From assembly GCA_030706745.1 (NCBI GenBank), contig JAUZNX010000007.1:124001-188000 (forward strand): DNA of 64,000 nucleotides, given 5' to 3'. This stretch comes from Bacteroidota bacterium. Its GTDB lineage: Bacteria > Bacteroidota > Ignavibacteria > Palsa-1295. Under the pieces are notes generated by a model, which saw only the letters and a list, made by a program, of their open reading frames with translations, did no database searches and was not told the DNA's origin. The stretch's first letter is position 1; each line of letters starts with the position of its first letter. The translations under genes and the position numbers were made by a program. This document shows positions 10,401 through 19,022 of the stretch, piece by piece.

Positions 10401-10591
10401 GCAATCGCTCGGCGATCGACTGGATCATCGACCAGTATCAGGTCTCGACCGACAAACGCTCGGGCATCACGAACGACCCGAACCGCGCGGACGATGAGAT
10501 GTACATCGTAAGTCTGATCCGCAAAGTTGTGACCGTGAGTATGGAGACGGTGCGGATTGTCGGTGAGATCGAAAAGCTTTCTTTAGGCTAA
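7418..10591 (+). CDS. Type ISP-like restriction-modification enzyme, nuclease-methyltransferase-specificity fusion without helicase
   Basis: A 1057-residue single-chain restriction-modification protein. Residues about 60-110 carry VDGVVMDEF and YWEAKD, a PD-(D/E)xK nuclease core. Residues about 325-480 are an N6-adenine methyltransferase: motif I DPFVGTGNF and motif IV GNPPY. The C-terminal part (KWDIFYYVYGLLHHPEYRTK, ELPRIP, DFWAISEAGKKLADLHVNYE, later EYRLGNRSAIDWIIDQYQV) matches the Type_ISP_C specificity region. Classical ISP enzymes are about 1600 residues and contain a helicase; here nuclease and methylase are directly joined. The central part (about 8700-9890) is less GC-rich and differs in codon choice from both ends, as expected of exchanged target-recognition domains. 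Two REP-like palindromes lie in frame near residues 858-878. It sits between lolC and lolD, suggesting acquisition. Confidence 0.9.
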   Translation: MPLLEIKTSHKPIKQYYAALEEFEKQGVTKETSVRAAFQEVLTTYARKMKWSFTAEHPVALTNKNKGSVDGVVMDEFTVLMGYWEAKDSDDDFKKEIKHKFEIGYPKNNILFQSPLRAVLYQDGGLVNDYDISKPENLVSCLTDFFGYKANDQAEWSDIVDQFKERIPENAKQLIAMIEEEKKTNKRFQSAFQTFAELCRASINPNLADAAIEEMLVQHILTARIFETVFDNPEFVRRNVIAAEIERVVDALTSQKFNRKDFYKPLDHFYVALENRAKSITNWSEKQSFLNTVYEKFFQGFAVKVADTHGIVYTPQPIVDFMVRSVQHILKTEFNRSLADEGVHILDPFVGTGNFIMRIMKEIAATQKTKLPKKYASELHCNEVMLLPYYIASMNIEHEYYTQTGDYKPFDGICLVDTFELREGQGQIKSMSDENSKRIERQKEAPIFVVMGNPPYNAWQQNENDNNKNRRYPNGIDRDVADTYARLSKAQNKNALSDPYVKAFRFAYGKVHDQGGIIAFVSTNSYLTDIAFDGMRKHLHKNFDEIFVLDLGGNVRKNPKLSGTTHNVFGIQVGVSIALLVRKRALRMQASPVEDTKAHSPANIFYARLPEDAKKQEKLLFLKTSGSIEGVNWASVKPDESQNWLSTGMEAGFGAFIELGVDSTKKAIFSVYSRGLETARDAWVYNFSANSVAANVSRTLDIYNEHVERYRRLVIKPDVDSFVSNNPKEISWSSRLKERLARGTTDEFQDGNIRPALYRPFTKQSVYYDHILIHRPGHFGEIFPMRDSENVVICVSDKGNRTPFSLIAAKQIPDLHLCSASDLFQCFPFYTYSEDGSHRTENITDWALGEFRQTLASVPGSAASRSSDKKGRGSSASAHTERVISKWDIFYYVYGLLHHPEYRTKYAANLRRELPRIPISPDFWAISEAGKKLADLHVNYESAKEYPLVEEWKENTALDLHVEKMKLTKDKTGIVYNDKLTLRGIPPEAFEYRLGNRSAIDWIIDQYQVSTDKRSGITNDPNRADDEMYIVSLIRKVVTVSMETVRIVGEIEKLSLG
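9992..10051. repeat. Pair of 21-bp palindromes in opposite orientation inside the R-M gene
   Basis: Hairpin 1 (9992-10012) has arms CCGGGAAGC/GCTTCCCGG with loop GCT. Hairpin 2 (10031-10051) has arms CGCGGAAGC/GCTTCCGCG with loop AGC. The shared core GGAAGC-GCT-GCTTCC is inverted in the second copy, so the pair is organised like a bacterial interspersed mosaic (REP) element. The 60-bp block keeps the reading frame and encodes a Gly/Ser/Ala/Arg-rich linker between the recognition region and the conserved KWDIFYY region. Confidence 0.8.
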
Positions 10592-10593
10592 TA

Positions 10594-10610
10594 CATCAAA
10601 ATATTTGATG
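10594..10610. promoter_or_regulatory. AT-rich palindrome CATCAAA-ATA-TTTGATG
   Basis: A perfect 7-bp inverted repeat with a 3-nt centre, starting 2 bp after the stop codon of the R-M gene. A second palindrome with a similar centre (ACAAAATATTTTGT) occurs at 10742-10755. It may be an operator, or a weak hairpin at the end of the R-M transcript. Confidence 0.4.
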
Positions 10611-10741
10611 AATAATGCGATCCTTGGTGTAACAAAATCCGATTCTCGGAGTTATTAGAGGTGAATTGATGGGCACCTGTGATAGGTTTGGTCTAATAGA
10701 AACGGTTTCGGTGTTTCATGAAAAACATCCGAAAATCAAAT

Positions 10742-10755
10742 ACAAAATATTTTGT
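10742..10755. promoter_or_regulatory. 14-bp perfect palindrome ACAAAATATTTTGT upstream of lolD
   Basis: A fully symmetric 14-mer in the AT-rich 235-bp gap before lolD, 72 bp upstream of its start. Its core resembles the palindrome at 10594-10610. A third inverted repeat, GATTGC-GAATT-GCAATC, follows near 10776-10792. Candidate operator for lolD or for the R-M gene. Confidence 0.35.
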
Positions 10756-10826
10756 TGTGTCAGGATGCAAGATTGTGATTGCGAATTGCAATCGCCAATA
10801 TTAATGAAGCACAAACGCTCACGCTG

Positions 10827-11507
10827 ATGGGTAGTATTCTCGAAGCCAGAAATTTGACGAAGCGGTATCCTGTCGCTGGGCACGCGGATGTCGAGGTGTT
10901 TGCCGGTCTCAGCTTTGCACTGGCGGAGGGCGAGCTTGCCTCGCTCGCTGGACCAAGCGGCTCGGGCAAGAGCACCCTCCTCCACCTGCTTGGAACGTTG
11001 GATACCGCAAGCGATGGCGAGATTGAGATCGAGGGTAAGAACGTCGCCCGCATGAGCGACCGCGAGGCCAGCGCGTTTCGGAACCAGCGGATCGGATTTA
11101 TTTTCCAATTCCATCACCTGCTGCCGGAGTTCACCGCAGTCGAGAACGTAGCGATGCCGGCGATGATCGCGGGCAAGGAGTTCGCCGACGTACGGGATCG
11201 CTCGGTGGAGCTATTGACAGACGTGGGACTCGCGGAGCGGTTGGATCATCGGCCCTCGATGCTCTCTGGCGGCGAGGCGCAACGAGTCGCAGTGGCGCGC
11301 GCGTTTATGATGAAACCCGCGCTGATCCTTGCCGACGAACCGACCGGCAATCTCGATACGCACAACAGTGAGTTGCTGTTCAATATCATCCTGGATCTCT
11401 CGCGGAAGCATCGTCAGACATTCCTGATCGCAACCCACAACGTGGATCTCGCCCAAAAGGCAGACCGGCAGTTTCATCTCGAGGATGGGACGCTGACCGA
11501 AGCGTAG
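10827..11507 (+). CDS. lolD: LolD lipoprotein-releasing ABC ATPase
   Basis: A 226-residue ABC ATPase that should drive lipoprotein release with the LolC/E-type permease. Walker [11 protein letters not shown]-loop [17 protein letters not shown], signature [14 protein letters not shown], Walker [13 protein letters not shown] and the H-loop THN are all intact; the [10 protein letters not shown] segment is typical of LolD. I chose the ATG at 10827, since translation from 10779 would add 16 residues without conservation. The gene converges with the response regulator gene that ends 16 bp away on the other strand. Its usual neighbour lolC is separated from it by the R-M gene. Confidence 0.92.
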   Translation: MGSILEARNLTKRYPVAGHADVEVFAGLSFALAEGELASLAGPSGSGKSTLLHLLGTLDTASDGEIEIEGKNVARMSDREASAFRNQRIGFIFQFHHLLPEFTAVENVAMPAMIAGKEFADVRDRSVELLTDVGLAERLDHRPSMLSGGEAQRVAVARAFMMKPALILADEPTGNLDTHNSELLFNIILDLSRKHRQTFLIATHNVDLAQKADRQFHLEDGTLTEA

Positions 11508-11522
11508 CCAGCCGTGCGGTTA

Positions 11523-12248
11523 CTATCCGTTGCGTTTGGATTGTATCCAGAAGAGGTAGTCGCGGCTCAGTTGGTGCTGGGGATCGACCAGTAGTGCCTC
11601 ATGGAACGACTGCTCGGCAGCCTTGGGATTGCCATCCAGGTGCTGGAGCATTCCTAAGAAGGCATAGGCATCGGGATCGTTCGAGTTGAGTGAGACCGCG
11701 CGAGTAGCCAGTTCGATTGCGCGGGGTATGTCTTGCTCCGCCAGCGCCTTACGAGCGGCTTCGAGGTTCACTGTAGCTTGCTGCGCCGGTTGTCCAGTGT
11801 CGAGCGTCTCGCGAGCCAAGACCCGGCGAACGGTCTCGCGGACGTCATTCGGCGAAAACGGCTTGCGAATATAATCGGAGACCCCAAGTGAAAAAGCTTC
11901 AAGTAACGTGTCAATTGTCAGGTATGCCGTTATCACGATTGCCGCAGTGTGCTTATCGCGCTCGCGGATCTCACGAAGCATTTCGATACCATTGATCTGT
12001 GGCATTCGGAGGTCCATGAGGACAAGATCGTAGTGGTCGTCCCGGAATTTGGTGAGACCCTCCAGACCATCGGCGGCCGTATCGACGTCATAGTTCGCCG
12101 CCATGAGCGAGTGCTGGACGGTCAGCCGGATGTTCTTCTCGTCATCAACGACAAGAATATGGCGTTTGCGGACGGGAGCTTTCAGGGAATTCTGCTCGGC
12201 AGGCGCTGTCGTCATCGGAGCTGGAGTTGCGGTGGTGTGATCTGGCAT
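11523..12248 (-). CDS. Response regulator with receiver domain and TPR-like C-terminus
   Basis: A 241-residue cytoplasmic response regulator. After a Pro/Thr/Ala-rich tail the receiver domain spans about 30-150: acidic pair DD at 35-36, phosphoacceptor D79 in LVLMDLRMP, then VITAY and IRKPF with the conserved Thr and Lys. The C-terminal part (about 160-240) is not a DNA-binding domain but two TPR-like helical pairs (ALAEQDIPRAIELATRAVSL and AEQSFHEALLVDPQ), so output is probably through protein-protein contact. It lies 103 bp downstream of the histidine kinase gene and is presumably its partner. The ATG at 12246-12248 is used; a TTG two codons earlier is in frame. Confidence 0.88.
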   Translation of the reverse strand: MPDHTTATPAPMTTAPAEQNSLKAPVRKRHILVVDDEKNIRLTVQHSLMAANYDVDTAADGLEGLTKFRDDHYDLVLMDLRMPQINGIEMLREIRERDKHTAAIVITAYLTIDTLLEAFSLGVSDYIRKPFSPNDVRETVRRVLARETLDTGQPAQQATVNLEAARKALAEQDIPRAIELATRAVSLNSNDPDAYAFLGMLQHLDGNPKAAEQSFHEALLVDPQHQLSRDYLFWIQSKRNG

Positions 12249-12351
12249 GGTCAATCGATCGATCGGAAATCGATGGTGAGATGTCCGACAATCTGAGATG
12301 TCATGGACGGGGTCGAAGTAGCGGTCATTTCAGGAAAGATAGGAAAAGGCA

Positions 12352-14349
12352 TCAGGAAGTTTGGTTAACATCAGAGAGTGGTGGTTTCGCGCCCGATATT
12401 GCCTCGTCATTCGATGGCTGAGCTTTCGAGGCTTCGGGCGGTGATTTCATGGGTATGGTGAATGAGAATTCGGTCCCATTGTGTAATTCGCTGGCCACGC
12501 TAATTGACCCTCCGTGAGCCTGAACAATTTCTTTCGCAATTGCCAGGCCAAGTCCAGTCCCAGCTTTGGCATCTTTGGATCGAATAGTGAATCGGTCGAA
12601 GATTCGAGGCAAAAACTCAGGCGGAATGCCCGATCCTGTGTCGCGGACAAAAAATCTCGCAAATCCGGGTTCCGGCGCCAACCCGGCTCCGATCGTGATC
12701 GTGCCGCCCTGGGGCGTATACCGCAGGGCATTCGAGATCAAATTGACAAACACTTGCTTTAATCGATCCGGATCGGCAAATACGCTCGTAAGTTTGGGAT
12801 CCGGCCTGACGTCGATTGTGATGCCTGCCTCCTGCGATGAAGCCGTAAATGGTACTAATAAATGTTCAAAGAATGGCGAGAGATCGATTCCCGATGGCCG
12901 GACTTCAAAGGTCCCGGACTCGATCTTCGCGAGATCCATGAGATCATTGACGATCCGAAGCAGCCGTTCAGACTCTTCACGAATCGCTTGAACAAATTGG
13001 GCCTGCACTTCGGTCATGGGTCCAAGCGTAGGCTCGGCGAGCAGATCGACGCTCATTCGAATCGCGGTCAGGGGCGTTCGCAATTCATGTGAGACCATTC
13101 CCACAAAGTCCGATCGCATTCTTTCGAGTTCATACGATTGCGTCACATCGCGGATGAGGAGGAGATAGCCGACAACGCCAGGAGCATCCCCAGACTGGAT
13201 CGGTATCACATCTCGGTTGACATACATGTGAACCGGTCTTCGATGATCACGTTCAGAAGATGGCGGAATGAATTCAATCACCTCGTGTCGGTTCGACTCG
13301 CGCCACGTACCTTTAAGCGCAGCGGTACAGAGCCATTCGAGGGCTGGAATGCCGTGTGCCACATCCAGGCAATTACGATTCTCGACTGCAGTCAAATGAA
13401 AGATTTCTTGCGCTCGACGATTGATGGAAAGAATACGCCCAAATCGATCGATCAAAATGAGCGCATCATCCATCGACTGGACGATGGATTCCGATATTGC
13501 TTTTTCTTCGAGGATTTTCTTCAGATTCAGCTCTTCGAATTCGGCAAGCTTCTGGGCCATCGCATTGAACTGCTCGCCCAGCCGGCCGACTTCGTCGTTC
13601 GTGCGTGGAATAACAAGTTGATTCAATTCGCCAGCAGTGATGCGTTCAGTCTTCTCAGTAAGTTCAACGACGGGCTGAACGATTACGGATGCAAATCGGA
13701 TGGAAAGAAAGATGCAAAATACGAAGACGATCGAGCCGAGAACGAGTACTTCAGTCCGGATCCGTGCGCCTTCCTCGATTGAAACCGTCGAAAGCGAACC
13801 AATCGAACTCAGGTAATTGCCTTGCACAAAATCGATTCGGGTTTTTAGGCTATCGAAGAGCGGATCAATCTCGCTCAAAAAGATTTGGCTCCGGGTCTCG
13901 ATTCCCATCGGCTTCGCACCCTTCGGGACTCCGCCACTAAGCCCGAACTCTGAGCCGAACTCGAAGTCGATCTCATTACGGATCAGTGTCATCAGGTGGG
14001 CAATCTGATAGAATGACCGATAGAGTCTTGGATCCGATGAAAGCGGACCCACCCCCGATGAAATGCGCTCGAGTTCATGTGTCGTCGACGTTTCATAGAC
14101 CCGAAACTTCGCTGCAACAATTGAATCACCGGGCATGAGCAACATCCGAGTCGCATTGGTGCGCATATGGCTTGCCAATGTATCGAATGTGTTCAGAGCG
14201 TTGACGACTTCGAACCGGCGCTGAAGTGTCGCGCCGGTCGTGCTCTGAATATCCGAGAGTTGATTGATTGCCCACGCGCCAATCCCTCCCATGAAACCGA
14301 TCACCAGGAGGAAGCCGGCAAGGATTTTCGATCGTAGGCTCTTAAACAT
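12352..14349 (-). CDS. Membrane histidine kinase, KinB-like (HAMP-PAS-HisKA-HATPase)
   Basis: A 665-residue sensor kinase. Membrane helices at about 8-28 and 203-225 enclose a roughly 170-residue helical periplasmic sensor. HAMP (about 226-280), a PAS domain (about 290-400; SMDDALILIDRFGRILSINR), then HisKA with MVSHELRTPLTAI (phosphoacceptor His near 430) and an HATPase domain with N-box NLISNALRYTPQGG, DTGSGIPPE and GTGLGLAIAKEIVQAHGG. The order matches KinB/NtrB-type kinases. It lies between mlaD upstream and the TPR-type response regulator downstream on the same strand. The signal is unknown; linkage to mla genes suggests envelope stress, which is inference. Confidence 0.92.
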   Translation of the reverse strand: MFKSLRSKILAGFLLVIGFMGGIGAWAINQLSDIQSTTGATLQRRFEVVNALNTFDTLASHMRTNATRMLLMPGDSIVAAKFRVYETSTTHELERISSGVGPLSSDPRLYRSFYQIAHLMTLIRNEIDFEFGSEFGLSGGVPKGAKPMGIETRSQIFLSEIDPLFDSLKTRIDFVQGNYLSSIGSLSTVSIEEGARIRTEVLVLGSIVFVFCIFLSIRFASVIVQPVVELTEKTERITAGELNQLVIPRTNDEVGRLGEQFNAMAQKLAEFEELNLKKILEEKAISESIVQSMDDALILIDRFGRILSINRRAQEIFHLTAVENRNCLDVAHGIPALEWLCTAALKGTWRESNRHEVIEFIPPSSERDHRRPVHMYVNRDVIPIQSGDAPGVVGYLLLIRDVTQSYELERMRSDFVGMVSHELRTPLTAIRMSVDLLAEPTLGPMTEVQAQFVQAIREESERLLRIVNDLMDLAKIESGTFEVRPSGIDLSPFFEHLLVPFTASSQEAGITIDVRPDPKLTSVFADPDRLKQVFVNLISNALRYTPQGGTITIGAGLAPEPGFARFFVRDTGSGIPPEFLPRIFDRFTIRSKDAKAGTGLGLAIAKEIVQAHGGSISVASELHNGTEFSFTIPMKSPPEASKAQPSNDEAISGAKPPLSDVNQTS

Positions 14350-14452
14350 GGTCTTGGGGAAGCCCTAAGTACTGAGGTATGATGGTACAGAAGTGCTTCA
14401 GTCGATTCGTTGCTCTGCGCCGAGTTGCCACCCAGAACAAAGTTGCGAACCA

Positions 14453-15442
14453 CTATTTTTGCGCACCGGAGCGCGAATCGATAATCTGACGTAAGTGATT
14501 GAGCGAATCGATTTTCCGGTCGATTGTCATCTCGAATTCTGGAGCATCCCAATATCCTCGATTCTCGAAATAGCTCTTGACAAGGAAATTATGCTTAAAT
14601 GCCTCCATGACCTCCGCAAAGCGGCCCGAGCCCAGTGCGATCTTCGCCAGAGCATCATGCAAATCATAACTCGAAGTCATGAGGTTTTCAGATGCACGAC
14701 GAGCATTCTCGTATACATCGTCTTTCGTGAGCAGCTTCCCAAGCGAGCCCTCGCCGCGGTTGACTCGCTGAACCACATCATTGACCCCATTGGTGAGATG
14801 GTCGACGCTGGTCTCCATGCGATCCACTGCATCTCGAGCGTGAGCGAATGTCTCGCTGGCATTCGCGGCCATGCGGTTCGCATTGACGTACAGCGCATCA
14901 TCATTAACCAATTTGGCAAGCGTGCCGTGACCTTCCGTGATCTTCTTTACGAGACGAGTGGCCTGGATCCCAACGGAATCCAACTGATCAATCACGGCAC
15001 TCAGTGTATCGTACAACTTGGAAAAATCCTGAGGCGACTGCCCCATGATTGTGCTTCCGGGCTCCACGGCGAGAGTGGAATCACTGCCCATCGTGATTAC
15101 GATGAGTCGATCCCCGATCAGCCCTGCTGTCGTGATCATAGCCTTCGAATCAGTATGGATCAGCTTCATTGCATCCGTCAACACTTTCATTGTGACGGTG
15201 ACGGAATCACGAGCATTACGAGGTAATCGGATTTCCTGGACGCTTCCGATATTAATACCGGCCATGTCCACTTCCGCGCCGCGTTTGAGATTGCTGACTG
15301 TGGAGAAACGGGACTTAACCTGCGTGGTCGAAGAAAACAGCTTCTCCTTACTGCCAAGATAAAAGATCGATACAATCAGGATGATAAATCCCGCAAGAAC
15401 GAAGATCCCGATTCGAAGGAGTGGAACGGCTTTGCGTTTCAT
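14453..15442 (-). CDS. mlaD: MlaD-family MCE-domain protein
   Basis: A 329-residue inner-membrane-anchored protein of the Mla phospholipid-transport system. One N-terminal helix (about 9-29; LRIGIFVLAGFIILIVSIFY) is followed by the MCE domain (about 38-115; RGAEVDMAGINIGSVQEIRL and LIGDRLIVIT). The rest is a long helical tail with repeats of the type LAKLVNDDALYVNANR and LGKLLTKDDVYENARR, common in long MlaD homologues and thought to form a periplasmic tunnel. It follows mlaE and mlaF in the canonical order E-F-D, with 40 bp between mlaF and mlaD. Confidence 0.92.
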   Translation of the reverse strand: MKRKAVPLLRIGIFVLAGFIILIVSIFYLGSKEKLFSSTTQVKSRFSTVSNLKRGAEVDMAGINIGSVQEIRLPRNARDSVTVTMKVLTDAMKLIHTDSKAMITTAGLIGDRLIVITMGSDSTLAVEPGSTIMGQSPQDFSKLYDTLSAVIDQLDSVGIQATRLVKKITEGHGTLAKLVNDDALYVNANRMAANASETFAHARDAVDRMETSVDHLTNGVNDVVQRVNRGEGSLGKLLTKDDVYENARRASENLMTSSYDLHDALAKIALGSGRFAEVMEAFKHNFLVKSYFENRGYWDAPEFEMTIDRKIDSLNHLRQIIDSRSGAQK

Positions 15443-15482
15443 GGAGTGTTAAATCTTATACGATTGCTCGGTCAAAGCCGTT

Positions 15483-16358
15483 TCAAGTGGCCGCGCCCAA
15501 TTGTGTGCTTGCAGCCTCGCTCGTGAGCGAGAGTTTTCTCTGTCTCCGCGGGGAGGCATGAAGAATTCCTTCTCGTCGATTGCGATTCAGTTGTGAGGCA
15601 CTCAAATATTCTCGAAGGAATTCATCCTTGGAGTGCTCCAAATCCTCTACTTTGCCGCTGAAGGCCACAAATCCCTCGTTCAACACCACCGCCCGATCAG
15701 CGACGGTAAATGCCGTCGGCAGATCATGGGTAACGACGATCGAGGCAATGCCAAGCCGTGTCTGCAATCCGAGAATCAATTCGGCGATTGAGGAAGCGGT
15801 CAGCGGATCGAGGCCTGTAGTAGGTTCATCATAGAGCATGAGTTCTGGCTCGAGTACTATGGATCTCGCAAGTCCTGCTCGCTTTTTCATTCCACCAGAG
15901 AGCTCGCTCGGCATTTTGTCGATAGCATCTGCCAAATCCACCATTTCCAGCGCCTCGATAATCTTCTGCTCGCGTTCCGAATCTGGCAAATCGGTATGCT
16001 TTGCCAGCACGATGTCAATGTTCTGGCCAACAGTCATGGAATCGAACAGTGCGGCACCCTGAAATAGAAATCCGATCTCGCTCCGAAGCTCCATCAGCCC
16101 TTGTTCGTTCAGCCGAGTAATGTCCTTCCCCTTGTACAGAATGCTACCGTCATCCGGTGTGAGTAAACCAACAACGAGCTTGAGCAGAACGCTCTTACCG
16201 GTGCCGCTCTTGCCAAGAACTGCCAGCGTCTCACCATGATCCACCTGAATCGAAACGTCTCGCAAGACCGGATGATCGAATGCGATAGCAAGGTGATCGG
16301 CCGTTAGCAGCGGTCCTTCTGGCACCGGAGCGTCGTGGTGGCTATGAAATAATTTCAT
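15483..16358 (-). CDS. mlaF: MlaF phospholipid-transport ABC ATPase
   Basis: A 291-residue ABC ATPase for the Mla (MCE) transporter. Walker A GKSGTGKS at about 49-56, Q-loop FLFQGAALFDSMTVGQN (the GAALFDS form is characteristic of MlaF), signature LSGGMKKRAGLARS, Walker B LMLYDEPTTGLDP and H-loop VTHD. The last 40 residues are a basic tail outside the ATPase fold. Its start overlaps the stop of mlaE by 4 bp (ATGA), so the two are translationally coupled. Together with mlaD it should move phospholipids between the inner and outer membranes; direction cannot be read from sequence. Confidence 0.94.
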   Translation of the reverse strand: MKLFHSHHDAPVPEGPLLTADHLAIAFDHPVLRDVSIQVDHGETLAVLGKSGTGKSVLLKLVVGLLTPDDGSILYKGKDITRLNEQGLMELRSEIGFLFQGAALFDSMTVGQNIDIVLAKHTDLPDSEREQKIIEALEMVDLADAIDKMPSELSGGMKKRAGLARSIVLEPELMLYDEPTTGLDPLTASSIAELILGLQTRLGIASIVVTHDLPTAFTVADRAVVLNEGFVAFSGKVEDLEHSKDEFLREYLSASQLNRNRREGILHASPRRQRKLSLTSEAASTQLGAAT

Positions 16359-17245
16359 GTCGGCCAGAGCATTAGTGTAAGCTTGACGAAGAGCACGTCC
16401 AGTAAAATGATTAATAACGAACTTGTGACAGCGGCATCCGTCGCGGACTTCCCGACACCCTCTGTGCCACCCTTCGAGTTATAGCCTTCGTAGCAGCCTA
16501 CGATTCCGATTGTAAAGCCAAAAAAGATGGTCTTTGCAACACCCGGCAAATAATCCGAGAATTCTGTTCCGGCCTGAACGCTATTGATGAATAGGTTGAT
16601 GCTCATCCCGGCATCGAGTTTTTCGACAATCCAGGAGCCTACAAGCGCCAGAAAATCGGCGTAAATGCAAAGTAGCGGAAGCGCGACCATGCAGGCAACA
16701 ACCCGAGTAAAAACCAGAAGCTTGTAAGGATCGAGCGCCGAAACATCCATTGCATCGATCTGTTCAGTGGCCCGCATCGATCCGAGCTCGGCAGCAATTC
16801 CTGCTCCCACTCGACCGCTCAGAATCACCGAAATCAACACTGGCGATAGCTCCCGCATGACACTGATCGCAACCATGACAGGAATAAACGCCTCCGCGCC
16901 AAACTTCAGCATTGTCGGGCGGCTTTGCATCGTGAGCACTGCACCGATCACAATCCCGACCACAGTTACCAGCGACATCGATCGAAGTCCAATCGCATTC
17001 AATTGCTGGACGATCTCTCGGAATTCGTAGGGCGGCCGCGTGAGAGTCTTGAAAAATCGGACACCGAAAAGCCAGAGGCCTCCCAGGAGCGTGAGCGATC
17101 TCGCCCAGCCACCAATGGACTCCTCTTCCTGCTTGCTCGATATGGCGGTTCCAGAGCCCGTTGGCTTTGGCCCATTTGCCGAAGCCTCCTCGCTCGATGG
17201 CATCACCGTTCCTGTTTGAAGTTCGTATTCGGACATGAATCCCAT
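16355..17245 (-). CDS. mlaE: MlaE phospholipid-transport permease
   Basis: A 296-residue permease. After an unusual hydrophilic N-terminal stretch of about 50 residues rich in Glu, Ser and Gly, the MlaE domain begins (FREIVQQLNAIGLRSMSLVT). Several membrane helices follow with the family core RELSPVLISVILSGRVGAGI followed by AAELGSMRATEQIDAM, and GCYEGYNSKGGTEGVGKSAT near the C-terminus. It is first in the mlaE-mlaF-mlaD cluster. Either Met1 (17243-17245) or Met4 (17234-17236) could start it; I give the longer form. Confidence 0.94.
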   Translation of the reverse strand: MGFMSEYELQTGTVMPSSEEASANGPKPTGSGTAISSKQEEESIGGWARSLTLLGGLWLFGVRFFKTLTRPPYEFREIVQQLNAIGLRSMSLVTVVGIVIGAVLTMQSRPTMLKFGAEAFIPVMVAISVMRELSPVLISVILSGRVGAGIAAELGSMRATEQIDAMDVSALDPYKLLVFTRVVACMVALPLLCIYADFLALVGSWIVEKLDAGMSINLFINSVQAGTEFSDYLPGVAKTIFFGFTIGIVGCYEGYNSKGGTEGVGKSATDAAVTSSLLIILLDVLFVKLTLMLWPT

Positions 17246-17349
17246 TGTCGGACACGCAATGCACGTTCCAATTCTGCTATATTGGACTCAAAAATACCAA
17301 AAACAAAGGCCTGAGAAAAGAAAACGGCAGAATGTGCATATATTGCCCT

Positions 17350-17499
17350 TCACGCCGACTTTCGACGGTTTCGAAGCGCATGCATTATTATTAGTATGAC
17401 CACCCCTACCAGAAGAAGATGGATCCAATATGCCGTCTGGCCCAAGCTAATGAAGCCGATCAACCACAATAGAATGAGAATTGCGATCAAAAACCACAT
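17350..17499 (-). CDS. Small DUF5670/lmo0937-like membrane protein
   Basis: A 49-residue product in the gap between mlaE and the NtrC-type regulator. It has two membrane helices, MWFLIAILILLWLIGFISLG and, after an YWIH turn, a second one (about 26-40), ending in a basic HALRNRRKSA tail. This size, the WLIGF motif and the helix-YWIHLLL-helix pattern fit the DUF5670 (lmo0937) family of tiny membrane proteins of unknown function. No strong Shine-Dalgarno is seen before the ATG at 17497-17499. It may be a monocistronic stress-type gene. Confidence 0.7.
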   Translation of the reverse strand: MWFLIAILILLWLIGFISLGQTAYWIHLLLVGVVILIIMHALRNRRKSA

Positions 17500-17567
17500 G
17501 TCGTTTTTCAGCGTCAGAGTCCGGATGTTATGAACACCAATCCGTCCAAATTCAGCACCCGAAATGA

Positions 17568-18947
17568 TCAGGCAACGATTTCTTCTTCGGTAATGGCCTT
17601 ATCGCTTACCCCGTACTCCTTGAGTTTGCGCCAAAGAGTGGTTGTCGAGATACCAAGCCGCTCACAGGTCAATACTTTGTTTCCTTGTGCGGCACGGAGA
17701 GTCTCGATGATGTAACGGCGCTCGAGCTCATCGAGTGTCGGATTGTCCTCCAGGATTGCACCGATCGAGATATGCGGCTCCATGAGATCCTTCGGGAAAT
17801 GCTCCGTGCCGATCTCCGTCGATTCAGCTAGAATAACCGATCGCTCAATGACGTTCTGCAATTCCCGAATATTTCCCGGCCAATTGTACGCTGTTAGTTC
17901 GGTGATGGCTGTCTGCGATAACTGGCAAGCAGGTCGCGCAAACCGCTCGCAATATTTCTCGACAAAGAACTGCGCCAGCACCGGAATATCATCCTTACGG
18001 TCACGGAGTGGCGGAAGCATCAATGAGATCACGTTGACCCGATAATAGAGATCCTCGCGAAACTTCTTCTCGGAGATCAATGCCTTCAGGTCCTTATTGG
18101 TCGCGCAAATTACACGGACATCCACGGTGATCGGTTTGGCATCGCCAATCCGAAAAATCTTGTGGTCCTGAAGGAATCGCAGTAATTTCACCTGCAATGG
18201 TAATTCCATTTCGCCCAATTCATCGAGGAAGATCGTCCCACCGTTGGCCTCCTCAAATAGACCTTTTTTGTTCGTTTGCGCTCCGGTAAATGCGCCTTTG
18301 ACATACCCGAACAACTCCGATTCCTGAAGGTCCTTCGGCAATGCGCCGCAATTGATCGGCACAAAGGGCTTCATCTTTCTACCAGAGTTCGAGTGCAGGG
18401 CCTCGGCGACTAATTCTTTACCGGTTCCGGACTCTCCATTGATTAGCACGGTCGAGTCGGTCGGAGCAACCTTCTTCACGACTTTGAGCACATCGAGCAG
18501 TTGCGGATTTTCGCCAATAATATTTTCGAAGCCTTCGCGTAACCCAGCAATACGCGTGCGCAGATCGATTGCGGTCTGGAGGCTGCTTTTTTCCGCCGCC
18601 TTCTCCACGAGCAAAATGAGTTCATCCGGTTGGATATCCGACTTCCGAAGATAATCATACGCGCCGGCCTGCATGGCTTGAATGCCGGTGCGCTCGCTCC
18701 CGGCGCCCGTCATCACGATAATTTCGGTTCCAGGCGAACGCCGTCGCAACAGCTTGACGAGTTCAATGCCGGACATGCCCGGCATGTTCATGTCTGTTAC
18801 GATTACGTCAGCGCCTTCGGATTCAAAGATTCGGATGGCATCCTCAGCCGTGGATGCGGTCGATACGCGATGACCGCCCCGCTCCAGGACCGTGCGATAC
18901 GTCAACAGAATATTCTGCTCGTCATCAACCAAGAGTACCGATGCCAT
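17568..18947 (-). CDS. NtrC-family sigma-54-dependent response regulator
   Basis: A 459-residue activator with three domains. Receiver (1-120) with DD near 8-9, phosphoacceptor Asp in [15 protein letters not shown] and YLRKSD. AAA+ domain (about 140-365) with Walker A GESGTGKE, the sigma-54-contact loop GAFTGA (in [14 protein letters not shown]), Walker [13 protein letters not shown] and arginine-finger region [15 protein letters not shown] Fis-type helix-turn-helix lies at the C-terminus ([19 protein letters not shown]). It sits 75 bp downstream of a soluble histidine kinase gene on the same strand, which is its probable partner, at the end of the TonB-cluster direction of transcription. Its target promoters were not identified here. 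Confidence 0.95.
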   Translation of the reverse strand: MASVLLVDDEQNILLTYRTVLERGGHRVSTASTAEDAIRIFESEGADVIVTDMNMPGMSGIELVKLLRRRSPGTEIIVMTGAGSERTGIQAMQAGAYDYLRKSDIQPDELILLVEKAAEKSSLQTAIDLRTRIAGLREGFENIIGENPQLLDVLKVVKKVAPTDSTVLINGESGTGKELVAEALHSNSGRKMKPFVPINCGALPKDLQESELFGYVKGAFTGAQTNKKGLFEEANGGTIFLDELGEMELPLQVKLLRFLQDHKIFRIGDAKPITVDVRVICATNKDLKALISEKKFREDLYYRVNVISLMLPPLRDRKDDIPVLAQFFVEKYCERFARPACQLSQTAITELTAYNWPGNIRELQNVIERSVILAESTEIGTEHFPKDLMEPHISIGAILEDNPTLDELERRYIIETLRAAQGNKVLTCERLGISTTTLWRKLKEYGVSDKAITEEEIVA

Positions 18948-19022
18948 AGTAAGGTATAATTTTAGATATCGATGTTGAACTATTACTACATTGCGGACAG
19001 AAACCGATCGGCAAATCCAGCC

